A stretch of 64,000 nucleotides of DNA from Candidatus Bathyarchaeota archaeon. GTDB lineage: Archaea > Thermoproteota > Bathyarchaeia > 40CM-2-53-6. Under the pieces are notes generated by a model. The model did not search any database and was not told the origin of the DNA. It saw nothing but the letters and a program-made list of their open reading frames with translations. Position numbers and translations under genes: made by a program. Location of the stretch: NCBI GenBank assembly GCA_005888745.1, contig VBBS01000032.1:56116-120115 (forward strand), written 5' to 3'. Shown here piece after piece: positions 47,006 to 56,719 of this stretch; positions within the stretch are counted from its first letter, which is position 1, and every line of letters starts with the position of its first letter.

Positions 47006-47356
47006 CTATCCTAGTTTTCGATATGGATACCTTCGAATTGCGCCACAGCCAAGACATGAGATGATGATTCTTGAATTGACGGGACGAAGTCTGATTCGCG
47101 CGTTCCTCCCGGGAACCAGGGGCTGGCCGCAGTTCTTGCAGAGACAACGTTTTTTCTCTTGTGGAATCCTGACCTTGGTCCGCCTCGAAATCTTCTTGGC
47201 GAGTCCAGCGTACCTCTTGGACAACTCAACATCCTGAGGAAGGACCGCGTCGGCCTGACGGAGAAGGATCTCTATGCGTTCACGCGCCACTGTTGCAACC
47301 GCTGATCGCATCTTTCCGTAGTTTCGTCTCGTAGGCCTATTTCCCATGAAACTCAT
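47006..47356 (-). CDS. rnp4: RNase P protein component 4 (Rpp21/Rpr2)
   Basis: RYAGLAKKISRRTKVRIPQEKKRCLCKNCGQPLVPGRNARIRLRPVNSRIIISCLGCGAIRRYPY. Confidence 0.9.
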   Translation of the reverse strand: MSFMGNRPTRRNYGKMRSAVATVARERIEILLRQADAVLPQDVELSKRYAGLAKKISRRTKVRIPQEKKRCLCKNCGQPLVPGRNARIRLRPVNSRIIISCLGCGAIRRYPYRKLG

Positions 47357-47383
47357 AACCTAGCTTAGGCAACCTATGATTGA

Positions 47384-48088
47384 TTGCAGTTGGTCCTGTC
47401 ACTAATCCTCGCCGAGTCATCGATAGAACTTGTGCCTAATGAACTGGTCCATCACCCTGCGATATTGAAATCGGCACAACGGAAGAGAAAGGACCCTCAC
47501 GCGCTCATTTTGGACCAGACCTATCATCACCCAGCTATCCTCGGGCTGGGACCGCGTGGAATTGGGAGGGGCCGTCCAGACATCCCCCATCTCTCATTGC
47601 TACTCGCGCTTGGTTCACCACTCAACCTGACAGGGGGACTGAAATGCTACGTGCATACGCGAGATAACAACATAATCAAAGTCGATTCTGGGGCAAGACT
47701 TCCCCGGAATACTGACCGGTTCACTTCGTTACTCGAACAACTCTACCAAGAAAAAGTGGTTCCTCCAACGGGTCGTCCGCTTCTGTCGATCGAATCCGGG
47801 TCCATTGGAGATTTACTCGCCGAAATATCAGGAGAGGTTATCGCACTGACGACAGCCGGGCTTCCCAAAAGTATGGACCAAGTAGCTTCGAGGTTGGTTG
47901 AACATCGCAACCCCGTATTGTTGGTAGGTGGGTTTCCAAGGGGACACTTTTCCAGGGAAGCGATCTCCAAAGCGAAGGAATCGTACCGAATTCACAATCA
48001 ACACTTGGACGCGTGGACGGTTGTCGCGCGAGCTGTCTACGACTTCGAGAGAGCGATTGCGTTAGGAGAAGCTCGTTCCAGAACCTAG
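47384..48088 (+). CDS. nep1: rRNA small-subunit pseudouridine methyltransferase Nep1/Emg1
   Basis: LILAESSIELVP, LDQTYHHPAI, GRPDIPHLSLLLALGSPLN, VHTRDNNIIKVDSGARLPRN, GGFPRGHFS. Confidence 0.93.
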   Translation: MQLVLSLILAESSIELVPNELVHHPAILKSAQRKRKDPHALILDQTYHHPAILGLGPRGIGRGRPDIPHLSLLLALGSPLNLTGGLKCYVHTRDNNIIKVDSGARLPRNTDRFTSLLEQLYQEKVVPPTGRPLLSIESGSIGDLLAEISGEVIALTTAGLPKSMDQVASRLVEHRNPVLLVGGFPRGHFSREAISKAKESYRIHNQHLDAWTVVARAVYDFERAIALGEARSRT

Positions 48089-48118
48089 CCTTATGTAGAC
48101 GAGGCCGGAATTTCTGTA

Positions 48119-48523
48119 TTGAATGGGTCTAGACTAATGTCCTCGGACTTGGAACTTCAGAGACAAAAACGCGTTCTGGAACTCCGCCGGAGGATGCTAC
48201 AGTCGCAGGCCAAATTCGTTGCAGCTCCACCACTGAAGCCGGCAGAACTTCCTCGGGACGTCGTCCGGAAGCTCTTGGCTGGCAGGGGATCAGAAGTAAT
48301 GGAGACCGCGCGAAGACACTATCCTGCCGAGATTGAACGATTGGAGTCAAGCATAGCTGCCCTAGTCACTCAAGGAAGACTGAAGGGTCCCATCTCGGGA
48401 GAGGAATTGTATGCCTTCCTCCGCCGGCTCGGGCTCGTGTTCAGCATGGACGTGAAGATCAGAATTAAGGAACACGGGGAACTTAAGAGCATCGAAGAAA
48501 AGCTTCGAAAATCGTCGATTTAG
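48119..48523 (+). CDS. PDCD5-like divergent protein
   Basis: Same layout as PDCD5: basic RxxxLELRRRMLQSQ N-terminus, ERLESSIAALVTQGRLKGPISGEELYAFLRRL. Confidence 0.5.
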   Translation: MNGSRLMSSDLELQRQKRVLELRRRMLQSQAKFVAAPPLKPAELPRDVVRKLLAGRGSEVMETARRHYPAEIERLESSIAALVTQGRLKGPISGEELYAFLRRLGLVFSMDVKIRIKEHGELKSIEEKLRKSSI

Positions 48524-48648
48524 CCGCCGTTTCGCGATTCTTCACGGAATCTTCGTGGACAGTCCACACGGACCGTAGTACTCCAGGACAGGTCAGGCGG
48601 GCACGGAAGACATTTTTTCGTTCTGCCTGTCATAAGAGCCGTTCACCT

Positions 48649-49266
48649 TTGGCAGCCACTGCAGGTGCCTTTAACGTTCCCTTGAAGTGCACCCCGGAAG
48701 AGACCAAGCATTTTGTTGAGCCAGCTATGAAAGAAGCTGAAAGCTCCAACTTCACAGGAGCATTGGAAGTAGTTAACGCTGGATTGAATGCCCATCCTGC
48801 ATCCGAGGGGCTTCTATTTCTCCGATCTTACTTTTGCTACAAGATTGCAGACAGCATAAGCAGTGAGCTTAGCACGTTGCCACAACCGATTCAACCTCTA
48901 GGAGAGGGTGTGCTGATGGTTGATGGCGCGATGACCAACCAAATGCTGGGGCGATTCCAAGAGATAGTCAAGGTTCTAGGGGACGCTGAAGAGGCCATAA
49001 ACGAGATATTGCAAGTGAACCCGCGTAACAACGAGGTTACTGCGTTTAGAGCCTACATTGATAGCAAGCTGCAAAAACTGGGGCAAGAATCCGAAAACAT
49101 GCGGATGACGTTCACAAACACTCCTAACATCGCTGGCAATTTTTGCGTGGGATGCAGGAAGAATATTTCGTTTGACACACAAACGGTCGTCTTTCGGAAA
49201 ACTTCCTCTCCGCAACTAGAAGTCTGGCATCTCCCCTGCTTCAAGCAGATGGGCAACAAGAACTAG
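48649..49266 (+). CDS. helical repeat-like protein with C-terminal zinc-binding motif
   Basis: TPR-like helices then FCVGCRKNISFDTQTVVFRKTSSPQLEVWHLPCF. Confidence 0.6.
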   Translation: MAATAGAFNVPLKCTPEETKHFVEPAMKEAESSNFTGALEVVNAGLNAHPASEGLLFLRSYFCYKIADSISSELSTLPQPIQPLGEGVLMVDGAMTNQMLGRFQEIVKVLGDAEEAINEILQVNPRNNEVTAFRAYIDSKLQKLGQESENMRMTFTNTPNIAGNFCVGCRKNISFDTQTVVFRKTSSPQLEVWHLPCFKQMGNKN

Positions 49267-50297
49267 ACTAGCTTGGTTATTACTGTAGGCAGTGGGCCAT
49301 TGGCTGATTCTACTACTAGCTTGGTTCCTTCCTTGGCAAAGTCTCTCTGCGCGTAGCCTAAACCTACGACGGCTTTCAGTCCAGGGGAGAATGCAGCGCT
49401 GGTGACGTATCCTGCTTCTTTGCCAGTTGCCTGAAACCTTGATTTCGGAACGGGTACGTAGTCGGATTCGGTTTGAAATTGGACAAGGTTCTTGTTTACC
49501 CGTCCAATGTGAGTGGCTCGGGCTACGACTTCTTGACCGAGATAGCATCCTTTGGTGAAGCTGATGGCGTCTTTGTACCCAGCTTCTAGGATTATGGTGT
49601 TCTCGTCCACGTCGACTCCATATCTCGGGTATCCTGCTTCAAGCCTGAGAATTTCCAGGGCATCTTGCCCTACTGGGGTAACTCCTTTGAGGAGGAAGCC
49701 TTGCCAAACTGCCTCAGCCTCGTCATTTGGAATTATTATATCGTATCCGGATTGACCGGTCCGGTCGCGGACAACGATCATGGTAGGGCCTATCATCTTG
49801 TGTTGCAATGGTTTCATGTCTGCTAAAGTTAGGCCGAACAGCTCTTTCGCGTTGTCTGCAGCTTGCGGTCCCTGCAGTGTTAGGTGAACAAATACAGAGG
49901 TGATGTCTTGGACCTGCACGTCCTCCGTGATGATAAATCGGTCGAGGATTTCTTTCACACTGGCTCCCGGAACATCACCGGTGTCGATGAGAAGATCATC
50001 CTCTCTTGCATAGAGGTAGAGGTCCGCAAGCACTCTAGCTTTCGTGTTAAGAAGCGCCGAGCGGACGCCTGTCCCTTCGTTCAGCTTCAAGACTTCATTG
50101 GTGAGTAGTCCGTTGAGGAAGGCTAGTCTGTCCTTACCGGTTATTCGTAGTAGACTGAGGTGTGAAATGTCAGCTAGACCTGAGTGGTTTCGAACGGCCC
50201 AGTACTCTTCAACTGGACTAGTGTAGGACAGTGGAATCCTGCTTTGTTCGAGCTGGGCACCCATCTTCTCATGATGCAGAACCAGTGGATTGGACAT
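49263..50297 (-). CDS. aminomethyltransferase-family folate-binding protein (GcvT/YgfZ-like)
   Basis: GLADISHLSLLRITGKDRLAFLNGLLTNEV, FTKGCYLGQEVVARATHIGRVNKNLV (KGCYxGQE). Confidence 0.87.
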   Translation of the reverse strand: MSNPLVLHHEKMGAQLEQSRIPLSYTSPVEEYWAVRNHSGLADISHLSLLRITGKDRLAFLNGLLTNEVLKLNEGTGVRSALLNTKARVLADLYLYAREDDLLIDTGDVPGASVKEILDRFIITEDVQVQDITSVFVHLTLQGPQAADNAKELFGLTLADMKPLQHKMIGPTMIVVRDRTGQSGYDIIIPNDEAEAVWQGFLLKGVTPVGQDALEILRLEAGYPRYGVDVDENTIILEAGYKDAISFTKGCYLGQEVVARATHIGRVNKNLVQFQTESDYVPVPKSRFQATGKEAGYVTSAAFSPGLKAVVGLGYAQRDFAKEGTKLVVESANGPLPTVITKLV

Positions 50298-50385
50298 GCC
50301 ACCTTACATCGTTCCAATCGCGGGTTATAGGATTGAGCCCGTGTCGTATGTCGCTGGATTGGGCTCGCTTTACCTATTTCCTAGG

Positions 50386-50507
50386 TGGTGCGGCCGCCGG
50401 GATTTGAATTCCCGAACCGCTGTTGAGGCGGTTTCCCGGGTCGTCAGCGTTCTGCTAAGCCTATCATTGGCAGGCTGATATCATAGACCAGGCTAGACCA
50501 CGGCCGC
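50386..50507 (-). tRNA. tRNA-Gly(GCC) with two introns (50450-50467 and 50409-50434), CCA encoded
   Basis: GCGGCCG/CGGCCGC acceptor, TCAGC-CTGCCAC-GCTGA anticodon arm and CCGGG-TTCAAAT-CCCGG T-arm after removing 18-nt and 26-nt introns, each with a 4-bp central helix and two 3-nt bulges. Confidence 0.93.
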
Positions 50508-50665
50508 ACAAAATGAACCCCGAAAGCTCCCGGTCATTTAAAGACTGAGCAAGCTGAGGCGCGGACGAGCCCGAGTGTCCGATCAGTGAAGGTCGAGTTG
50601 CGATCGGTTCCATTGTCTTAAATAGAAAAATCGACCCGGGCCCAGATTTCAGAAGAGTCACAACC

Positions 50666-51502
50666 GTGAGCATCCCACTAGAAAACCTGAGGCGTGACCT
50701 ACGGACACGGCTCGAAAGCGACAAGCAGATGTCAGGCGCTTGGGCGATCGTTCCGTTACTGCCGACAATCGTGGGAATCGCTGTTACGGCAATCGTTTTC
50801 GCGGTCATATTCAGTTCTCTGGCCAACATTCCTCGGACAACCACGCCTACAAATTCAACAATCACAGCAGTAGGGCCACTGGTCGCGGCCCTTTTTGGAG
50901 CAATAATCCTCGCATATCTTAGCTATTTCATCCTGCTCATCCTAGTTATCGTTCTGATCTTCAAGCTAGTGAGCCGTCGCAACAACCATTTCAACCGGCA
51001 AATTCTTCTCCAAGAAGATCTGGTCGGCATGGCAAAGGAGTTGGCGGCTAAGAAGGGCGTTGACCTCTCCGTTCTCCTCAACAATATGGAGAGAAATGTG
51101 AGAGAGGCGCGCCTAGAGGAGACGGAGAAAAACGCCACACTGTATGCGATAATCGGCGGCCTCGTCTGGATCTACACGGCATATTTTCTCATGAAGGACT
51201 TTTTCAAGCACGAGAGAAGAGAGGACCTATTCATCAATGACATGCTTAGGACCTTTAATGCGCTAGGTGTGCCGATAAACTTCCCCTACAGAAACCCGCC
51301 CATACCAGATAGGAGCTTCGCCCTATACTTTGTCTTGACACTGATAACAGGGGGCATCTTCGGGGTATACTGGGTCTACGTGCTAGTAACTGACCCAAAC
51401 AACCACTTCCGACAACAGATGCTGATGGAAGACACGATCATGGCCCAGCTCTCCTCGACCTTTCCACCTCCTTCCCCAATTCCCTCCCCATCGCCAAGCT
51501 AG
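50666..51502 (+). CDS. multi-pass membrane protein
   Basis: 278 aa; hydrophobic segments plus FALYFVLTLITGGIFGVYWVYVLVTDPNNHFRQQ. Confidence 0.65.
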   Translation: MSIPLENLRRDLRTRLESDKQMSGAWAIVPLLPTIVGIAVTAIVFAVIFSSLANIPRTTTPTNSTITAVGPLVAALFGAIILAYLSYFILLILVIVLIFKLVSRRNNHFNRQILLQEDLVGMAKELAAKKGVDLSVLLNNMERNVREARLEETEKNATLYAIIGGLVWIYTAYFLMKDFFKHERREDLFINDMLRTFNALGVPINFPYRNPPIPDRSFALYFVLTLITGGIFGVYWVYVLVTDPNNHFRQQMLMEDTIMAQLSSTFPPPSPIPSPSPS

Positions 51503-51524
51503 GCTGAACTAGTCGAACTGTGGT

Positions 51525-52391
51525 GTGCGAGTGGCTTTCTCCGACTCTTCTAGTCGCGAGTTGAGTCTCTCGGCGTTGGTTCAGATGCGACCGAGAACGG
51601 ATATCGTAATTCCGGTTTCATGGCTGCTCCTGCCGCTTGCGAGTTACTTGTTGTGGGCGGTTTTTGCGGTTGCCTGGTGGGTCGCTGGAGCGGGAGTTGA
51701 AACGAGCAATCTAACGCTGGTAGTTAGCGGGCTGGGAATTGTGGGGCTGGCAGCGTCAGCGGCAGCGTCGTACGTGGTCTTTAGGCTGGTGAATAGGGCG
51801 AATTTACACTCCAGCAGAAGCAGAGCACTCTTATGGAATGCGATTAGCGGGCTTGAGTCGAGGGTAGGAACGGCTGGCCAGGGAGCTCTGCTTCCTTTGA
51901 GTTCTGCCGAGGAGAACCTTTACAGACTCTTCCACGGAGACCGTGAGAGTAGCGCGGTGCTCTGGGCACTGCTTGCCTCGATTCCTGCTATCGGCTGGAT
52001 CTTTCTTGTCGCCGCATTATGGTTCCTCTCACGACATTTGGCGAAACACAATCGCCTAGAGGGGTTGGTTCTTGAGGATGTGGACAGGACGATGAGGGGA
52101 GCTGGATTGCAAGGCATCACCGTCAAGCATTCGCCAGTTGGAGCTCGCGATGTCTTGGGCATAGCTGTTGTTGTTGTTTCGTTGGTCGAACTCTTGTCGG
52201 TGTTCCTTCTCGGCCTGGCAGGCGGCCTCGTGCTCATCTATCTGACTGTAGGCGCGTCTTCCCTGATCTGGTTGGACCTATCCATCAGAGATCCGACCTT
52301 CCACTTCTCTTCCCATTCCCAGTTCGAACCCGAAATTCTTCGGTCCCTGCCCGATGCTACTGTTGGCGGTGGCAGTATTGGAGCTGCGTAG
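51525..52391 (+). CDS. multi-pass membrane protein, apparent paralogue of the upstream gene
   Basis: Similar topology and order; DLSIRDPTFHFSSHSQFE near C-terminus. Confidence 0.6.
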   Translation: MRVAFSDSSSRELSLSALVQMRPRTDIVIPVSWLLLPLASYLLWAVFAVAWWVAGAGVETSNLTLVVSGLGIVGLAASAAASYVVFRLVNRANLHSSRSRALLWNAISGLESRVGTAGQGALLPLSSAEENLYRLFHGDRESSAVLWALLASIPAIGWIFLVAALWFLSRHLAKHNRLEGLVLEDVDRTMRGAGLQGITVKHSPVGARDVLGIAVVVVSLVELLSVFLLGLAGGLVLIYLTVGASSLIWLDLSIRDPTFHFSSHSQFEPEILRSLPDATVGGGSIGAA

Positions 52392-53985
52392 ATTGGCGAG
52401 AAACACTCTGCTTGGTCTGAAGAGAATACTCTTCGATAGGGTCTTTGAGAGATCCTTCTGGACCTGGAGAAAACATCCCGCGATAATCATACCAACGATG
52501 TTGGGATCGGCCTTGCAGGTCATCCTGCAATCCATTGTCACACTGGTGATAATGCTTCTCTTGACTAGCTGGGCTTTGTCAGGCTCATTGTCGAGGGTTC
52601 TAACGGTATTTGGCAATTCTGGGCTGTTGGGAGTGCTTCAAGATCCTACGCTTTCCTTTACACTCATACCTGTAGTCGTGGTCATGCTGGTCGCGCTAGT
52701 TCTTCTCGCTATCGTCGGAGCAGGCTATGTCTATTCCTCCGAGTACGGTATCTATGTCGAGGCGTGGATCAAAGATAGTGTCCCGGTCAAGTCTGTTCTG
52801 GAAAATGGTTCCCGGAGATGGAGAGCGATGGCCTGGACCTTGTTTCTCTCTAATCTGATTACTTGGGGTCCGGCGGCCATAGGTTACACGCTGATAATTG
52901 CGTCCACTTCAAGCATCAACAACGTGGCCGGATTGATTGCTTTCTTCACCGCTATTAGCGTGTTTCAACCGCTTCTCTTTGCCTCGTTGGTACTCTCGGT
53001 ATTCACCGTATACTCGTATCCTGCGGTGGTCGTCGATCAGGTCTCTGGTTTGAGAGCTATTCGCCAGAGCTTCAGAGTGGCATCCCACAATCTCGGAGTC
53101 ACACTGACCTACTCGCTTGTCCGGATAATATTCCAGGGATTACTCCTTCTCGTCGTCTTCTTTGCGGGAACGATCGGACTGCCACTGACGTCGCTTATCA
53201 CGGTGATTCTCAGCTTCCTTCTGACGCCGATTCTTCATCTTACGAAGACGATGATCTATTACTATGCTGGATCATCTATTCCCGAGATGCCGTTCCAGCT
53301 TTCCAACCCGATCTGGCAGGACGTATTCCGACGGTTGCCGAGGGCGGCTTGGATGAAGATCAAGACCGGATTATCCGAGGGATTCAGGTTTGTCATAGGG
53401 CCAAGGAACTTTCCCTTTCACGCTCTCTCCATGCTCGCGTTCGCGCTCGGAATCTACTTGGGCTACTACGTGTCAGTCAACGGTGTTGCGAGCTTCTTTC
53501 TGAGCTTAGGTTACCAACCGGGTCACGGCAATAGCCTTCTTGCACAACTGCCCGTTCCTGCGCTTCCTGTTCTTGGAATCGACATTTTCCTCAACAACTG
53601 GCTCGTGTCTATTGCCACCGCCTTGTCCGGATTGGGGTTCGGTGCTCCGAGCTTTCTCACGATAATGTTCAACGGGTTCATTCTCGGGGTGCTCTTGGCG
53701 CCGCAGTTATCGCCGAGCATGACAATGTTTCTCGCGGCGATCTTGCCGCATGGGATTATCGAGATTCCCGCGTTTGTCTTGTCAGGATCTATGGGCATTA
53801 GGCTAGGATATGCAGTTTGGAAGGCAAAGTTCCGGCGCGGTCCGGAGAATGATGCGTATCTGTCAAGAACTCTACGATTGGCCGTGTATGTTGTTGTTGG
53901 GCTCGCGCCTCTATTCTTCGTTGCTGGCTTGATCGAGGCGGATATTACGCCGTGGATAATGCGGATGTTCGGCTGGACCTTCTAG
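52354..53985 (+). CDS. membrane protein with C-terminal SpoIIM-like (stage II sporulation protein M) domain
   Basis: C-terminal FLTIMFNGFILGVLLAPQLSPSMTMFLAAILPHGIIEIPAFVLSGSMGIRLGYAVWK. Confidence 0.8.
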   Translation: MLLLAVAVLELRRLARNTLLGLKRILFDRVFERSFWTWRKHPAIIIPTMLGSALQVILQSIVTLVIMLLLTSWALSGSLSRVLTVFGNSGLLGVLQDPTLSFTLIPVVVVMLVALVLLAIVGAGYVYSSEYGIYVEAWIKDSVPVKSVLENGSRRWRAMAWTLFLSNLITWGPAAIGYTLIIASTSSINNVAGLIAFFTAISVFQPLLFASLVLSVFTVYSYPAVVVDQVSGLRAIRQSFRVASHNLGVTLTYSLVRIIFQGLLLLVVFFAGTIGLPLTSLITVILSFLLTPILHLTKTMIYYYAGSSIPEMPFQLSNPIWQDVFRRLPRAAWMKIKTGLSEGFRFVIGPRNFPFHALSMLAFALGIYLGYYVSVNGVASFFLSLGYQPGHGNSLLAQLPVPALPVLGIDIFLNNWLVSIATALSGLGFGAPSFLTIMFNGFILGVLLAPQLSPSMTMFLAAILPHGIIEIPAFVLSGSMGIRLGYAVWKAKFRRGPENDAYLSRTLRLAVYVVVGLAPLFFVAGLIEADITPWIMRMFGWTF

Positions 53986-53994
53986 CAAAGTCCT

Positions 53995-54468
53995 TTGGCC
54001 GGAATAGAATTGCCAGTCTACTATATCGATGGACAGAGTCAGGGAAACGAGCAGAATAGCCTGCCTCGAAAGGCGAAAATTGCAATTGCCTACGCGGAGT
54101 CCGATATGATCGACCATGGAAAATTCAGAGTCTACTGGCAGCCAATTGGAGACAGAACTAACAACGAGGCAGAATACTACGCGTTGCTCAAGGCACTAGA
54201 GTTGATCGCCGAGAAGACGGCCGGAAAAGTTCCAGGTAACATCGGTGAGGCACTCGTTCGTTCGGACTCAAGGCTTGTAGTAAACCAGGTCAATGGAGAG
54301 TGGCGGGTTGAAGATGAGAAGCTCACGGAGCTGAGTAGCAACGCAAGGGATTTGATCAAGAAGATAGGCCCAGTCAGATTGGAATGGGTTCCAAGAGATC
54401 AGAACTATGCTGGTCTATGGCTTGAAGGGAAGATGAAACCCTTCAGTGTCGAGCGATTACGCGAGTAA
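53995..54468 (+). CDS. RNase HI-like protein
   Basis: YYIDGQSQGN, TNNEAEYYALLKALEL, VRSDSRLVVNQVNGEWRV, LEWVPRDQNYAG. Confidence 0.8.
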   Translation: MAGIELPVYYIDGQSQGNEQNSLPRKAKIAIAYAESDMIDHGKFRVYWQPIGDRTNNEAEYYALLKALELIAEKTAGKVPGNIGEALVRSDSRLVVNQVNGEWRVEDEKLTELSSNARDLIKKIGPVRLEWVPRDQNYAGLWLEGKMKPFSVERLRE

Positions 54469-54663
54469 TCCAGCGCCCGTGCTCCGTTGACCCCTTTTTC
54501 GGGGGTTCTGCTTCGTTGAAAAAGGGTTCTGTGGCTGTGATGGTGAGGGGAACATCATTCTGATATTGCCGGCTGGATTAGTCCTCATGTGAGGCGAGCG
54601 CGACCGGGTCTGTCGAGCTGTTTCTGGGCTCGTAGATTGATCCTTCGTGGAGTGTGAGCAGGG

Positions 54664-54903
54664 ATGGACAAGTTTTCTACGATTCGGAGCATTAAGCTGT
54701 CTTACAAGATTGATCAGGTGGAGAACGGCTGGACGGTCACTACTATGGACGGGACTGTTTTCGTCTTTCCTGATGCGAGGGAGATGGCTGAGTGGTTCTG
54801 TATGGTTGTCGGTGTTCCGTTTCTGTACAAGAAGACGGATCTGGATCCGTTGGAAGAGGAGATCAGGAAACTGACGAAGGCCACTGCTAGCCTTCTAGCC
54901 TGA
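54664..54903 (+). CDS. small hypothetical protein
   Basis: 79-aa ORF, ATG start, plausible beta-rich composition. Confidence 0.5.
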   Translation: MDKFSTIRSIKLSYKIDQVENGWTVTTMDGTVFVFPDAREMAEWFCMVVGVPFLYKKTDLDPLEEEIRKLTKATASLLA

Positions 54904-54982
54904 CCCTGTCAGGGCTTCTAGTCGGGTACTGGAAAATAGATATTGTCGATTTGCCGTTCAGGATTGCGAGTAGGTCGCAGTC

Positions 54983-55486
54983 TTGGCGAATGTCCCTTCT
55001 GACATCGTTCGTGTTCTCGGTCCTGGCGAGCAGGTTGAATTGTTCATTCAGCAAAAGATCTATCATCCGAAGATCAATATTGACTCTGTCGTCTTGACCA
55101 CGCAGCGGATCATTCTACGTCACCCGCATGATCTCGGTCTGAAAAAGGATTTTACAGATTTCAACTATACGGATGTTGCGAACGCGATTCTTGACAAGGG
55201 AATACTCCGATCAACGGTGAAGGTTACGCTGCGGTTTGGCGGGGACCCGTTGAATCTGAACGATCTCCCGAACAGTGATGCGGAGAAGGCTTACGGGATC
55301 ATACGATCGAATATTTCACGGTTCCAGACGCCCTTCTCAACAGGCTACGCGGGAATGGCGCCGGTTATGCCGGTCGGTATGGTCCAGCAGCAGCCTCCTC
55401 AGATACAGGGAATCGTCTGCGGAAGGTGCGGTGCGCGGAGTGCGGCTGGAACAAGGTTCTGCGGGTCCTGCGGCAAGCCTCTCTAG
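54983..55486 (+). CDS. PH-like domain protein with C-terminal zinc ribbon
   Basis: LGPGEQVELFIQQKIYHPKINIDSVVLTTQRIILRHP; CGRCGARSAAGTRFCGSCGKPL. Confidence 0.75.
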   Translation: MANVPSDIVRVLGPGEQVELFIQQKIYHPKINIDSVVLTTQRIILRHPHDLGLKKDFTDFNYTDVANAILDKGILRSTVKVTLRFGGDPLNLNDLPNSDAEKAYGIIRSNISRFQTPFSTGYAGMAPVMPVGMVQQQPPQIQGIVCGRCGARSAAGTRFCGSCGKPL

Positions 55487-55713
55487 AGTGTCCTAACTCT
55501 CCTTCGATCCTCCGAGTCTCTCGGGCGGGATTGGTCGGCCCGCTCGATCACTCTGAGTGCTCTGGCGAGAAACGCTTGCTCTTCCATGTCCGATGACAAT
55601 AGTATCATCCAGTGAACCCGTTCTTTTTCATGGCAGATTCCGCAGAGGTAGAGTTTGGAGTCGTCGGCTTTGGCCACGTCTTGGAGGTCCCGTAGACACT
55701 CGGCGCAGAGCAT
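55483..55713 (-). CDS. small Cys-rich hypothetical protein
   Basis: MLCAECLRDL...LYLCGICHEKERVHW: two CxxC pairs. Confidence 0.55.
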   Translation of the reverse strand: MLCAECLRDLQDVAKADDSKLYLCGICHEKERVHWMILLSSDMEEQAFLARALRVIERADQSRPRDSEDRRRVRTL

Positions 55714-55778
55714 GCCGAATCATGGCTTGGTGGCGGGATAAGTAGGGTAGAGACCTGAGAAAGGAACCCTCTATCCTC

Positions 55779-56606
55779 TCAGGGCATGTTTGTAGGGTCC
55801 CAGGAGTTTCGAAAGTTCTCGTCGAGTGAGTCGAGTGTTCGCATTTCGTCTGTTGTGAGGTTGTAGTCGAAGACTTGGCTGTTCTCCTTGATTCTCTCTT
55901 CTCTGACTGATTTTGGTATGGTTACGAGGTTGTGTTGGAGGCTCCAGCGGAGCAGTACCTGAGCGGGGGTTTTGTTGTGTTTCTTGGCGATCTCTTGGAT
56001 TCTGGGATGGTTGAGCTTCTCGCCCTGTGTCAGTGGACTGTATGCTTCGAGCTGGATCTTGTTCTTCTCGCAGTAGTCGAGGAGTTGTTTCTGGTAGAGG
56101 AAGGGGCTGAATTCCACCTGGTTCACCATCGGGATCATATCTGATCTGCCCAATAGCCCTGTTAGGTGCTGGATTGTGTAGTTGCTTACGCCGATGGCGC
56201 GGGCCTTTCCATCTTTCAACAATTGGACTAGAGCTTTCCAGCTCTGGTCTCTGGTTTCTTGGACTGGCCAGTGGATGAGATAGAGATCGACATATTTGAG
56301 TCCGAGTCGTTCGAGGCTGGCGTCGTAGGCCTTTAGCGCCGTCTCGTATCCCTGGTCGCTGTTCCAGAGCTTTGTTGTGATGAACACGTCTTCGCGGTTG
56401 ATACCGCTCTTGCGCAGTGCGGTGCCAACGTCGGATTCGTTGTTGTAGATTCGCGCAGTGTCGATGTGGCGATATCCTACTTTCAGTGCGTATTCTACTG
56501 CTTTCTGAGTTACCTGTCCTGGTGGAGACTGGTATACTCCGAGGCCGAGGCGCGGAATCATAACCCCATTGTTGAGCCTCGCAACCGGCTGGACGGCAGT
56601 CTGCAT
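55779..56606 (-). CDS. aldo/keto reductase
   Basis: MIPRLGLGVYQSPPG, GYRHIDTARIYNNESDVG, YVDLYLIHWP, KARAIGVSNY, VTIPKSVREERIKENSQVFDY; ORF-track N-terminal extension to 56855 reads into repeat copy 3. Confidence 0.93.
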   Translation of the reverse strand: MQTAVQPVARLNNGVMIPRLGLGVYQSPPGQVTQKAVEYALKVGYRHIDTARIYNNESDVGTALRKSGINREDVFITTKLWNSDQGYETALKAYDASLERLGLKYVDLYLIHWPVQETRDQSWKALVQLLKDGKARAIGVSNYTIQHLTGLLGRSDMIPMVNQVEFSPFLYQKQLLDYCEKNKIQLEAYSPLTQGEKLNHPRIQEIAKKHNKTPAQVLLRWSLQHNLVTIPKSVREERIKENSQVFDYNLTTDEMRTLDSLDENFRNSWDPTNMP

Positions 56607-56719
56607 AAGACCGGTAGATTGTGCAGGTCCTTCTTCAACCTTGGACCGGGGAGAACGATTCGAGAGAGAATTGTCTCGGAAGAGACGGCTCGTGTCATGC
56701 AAACCGACGACGCTTTCAA

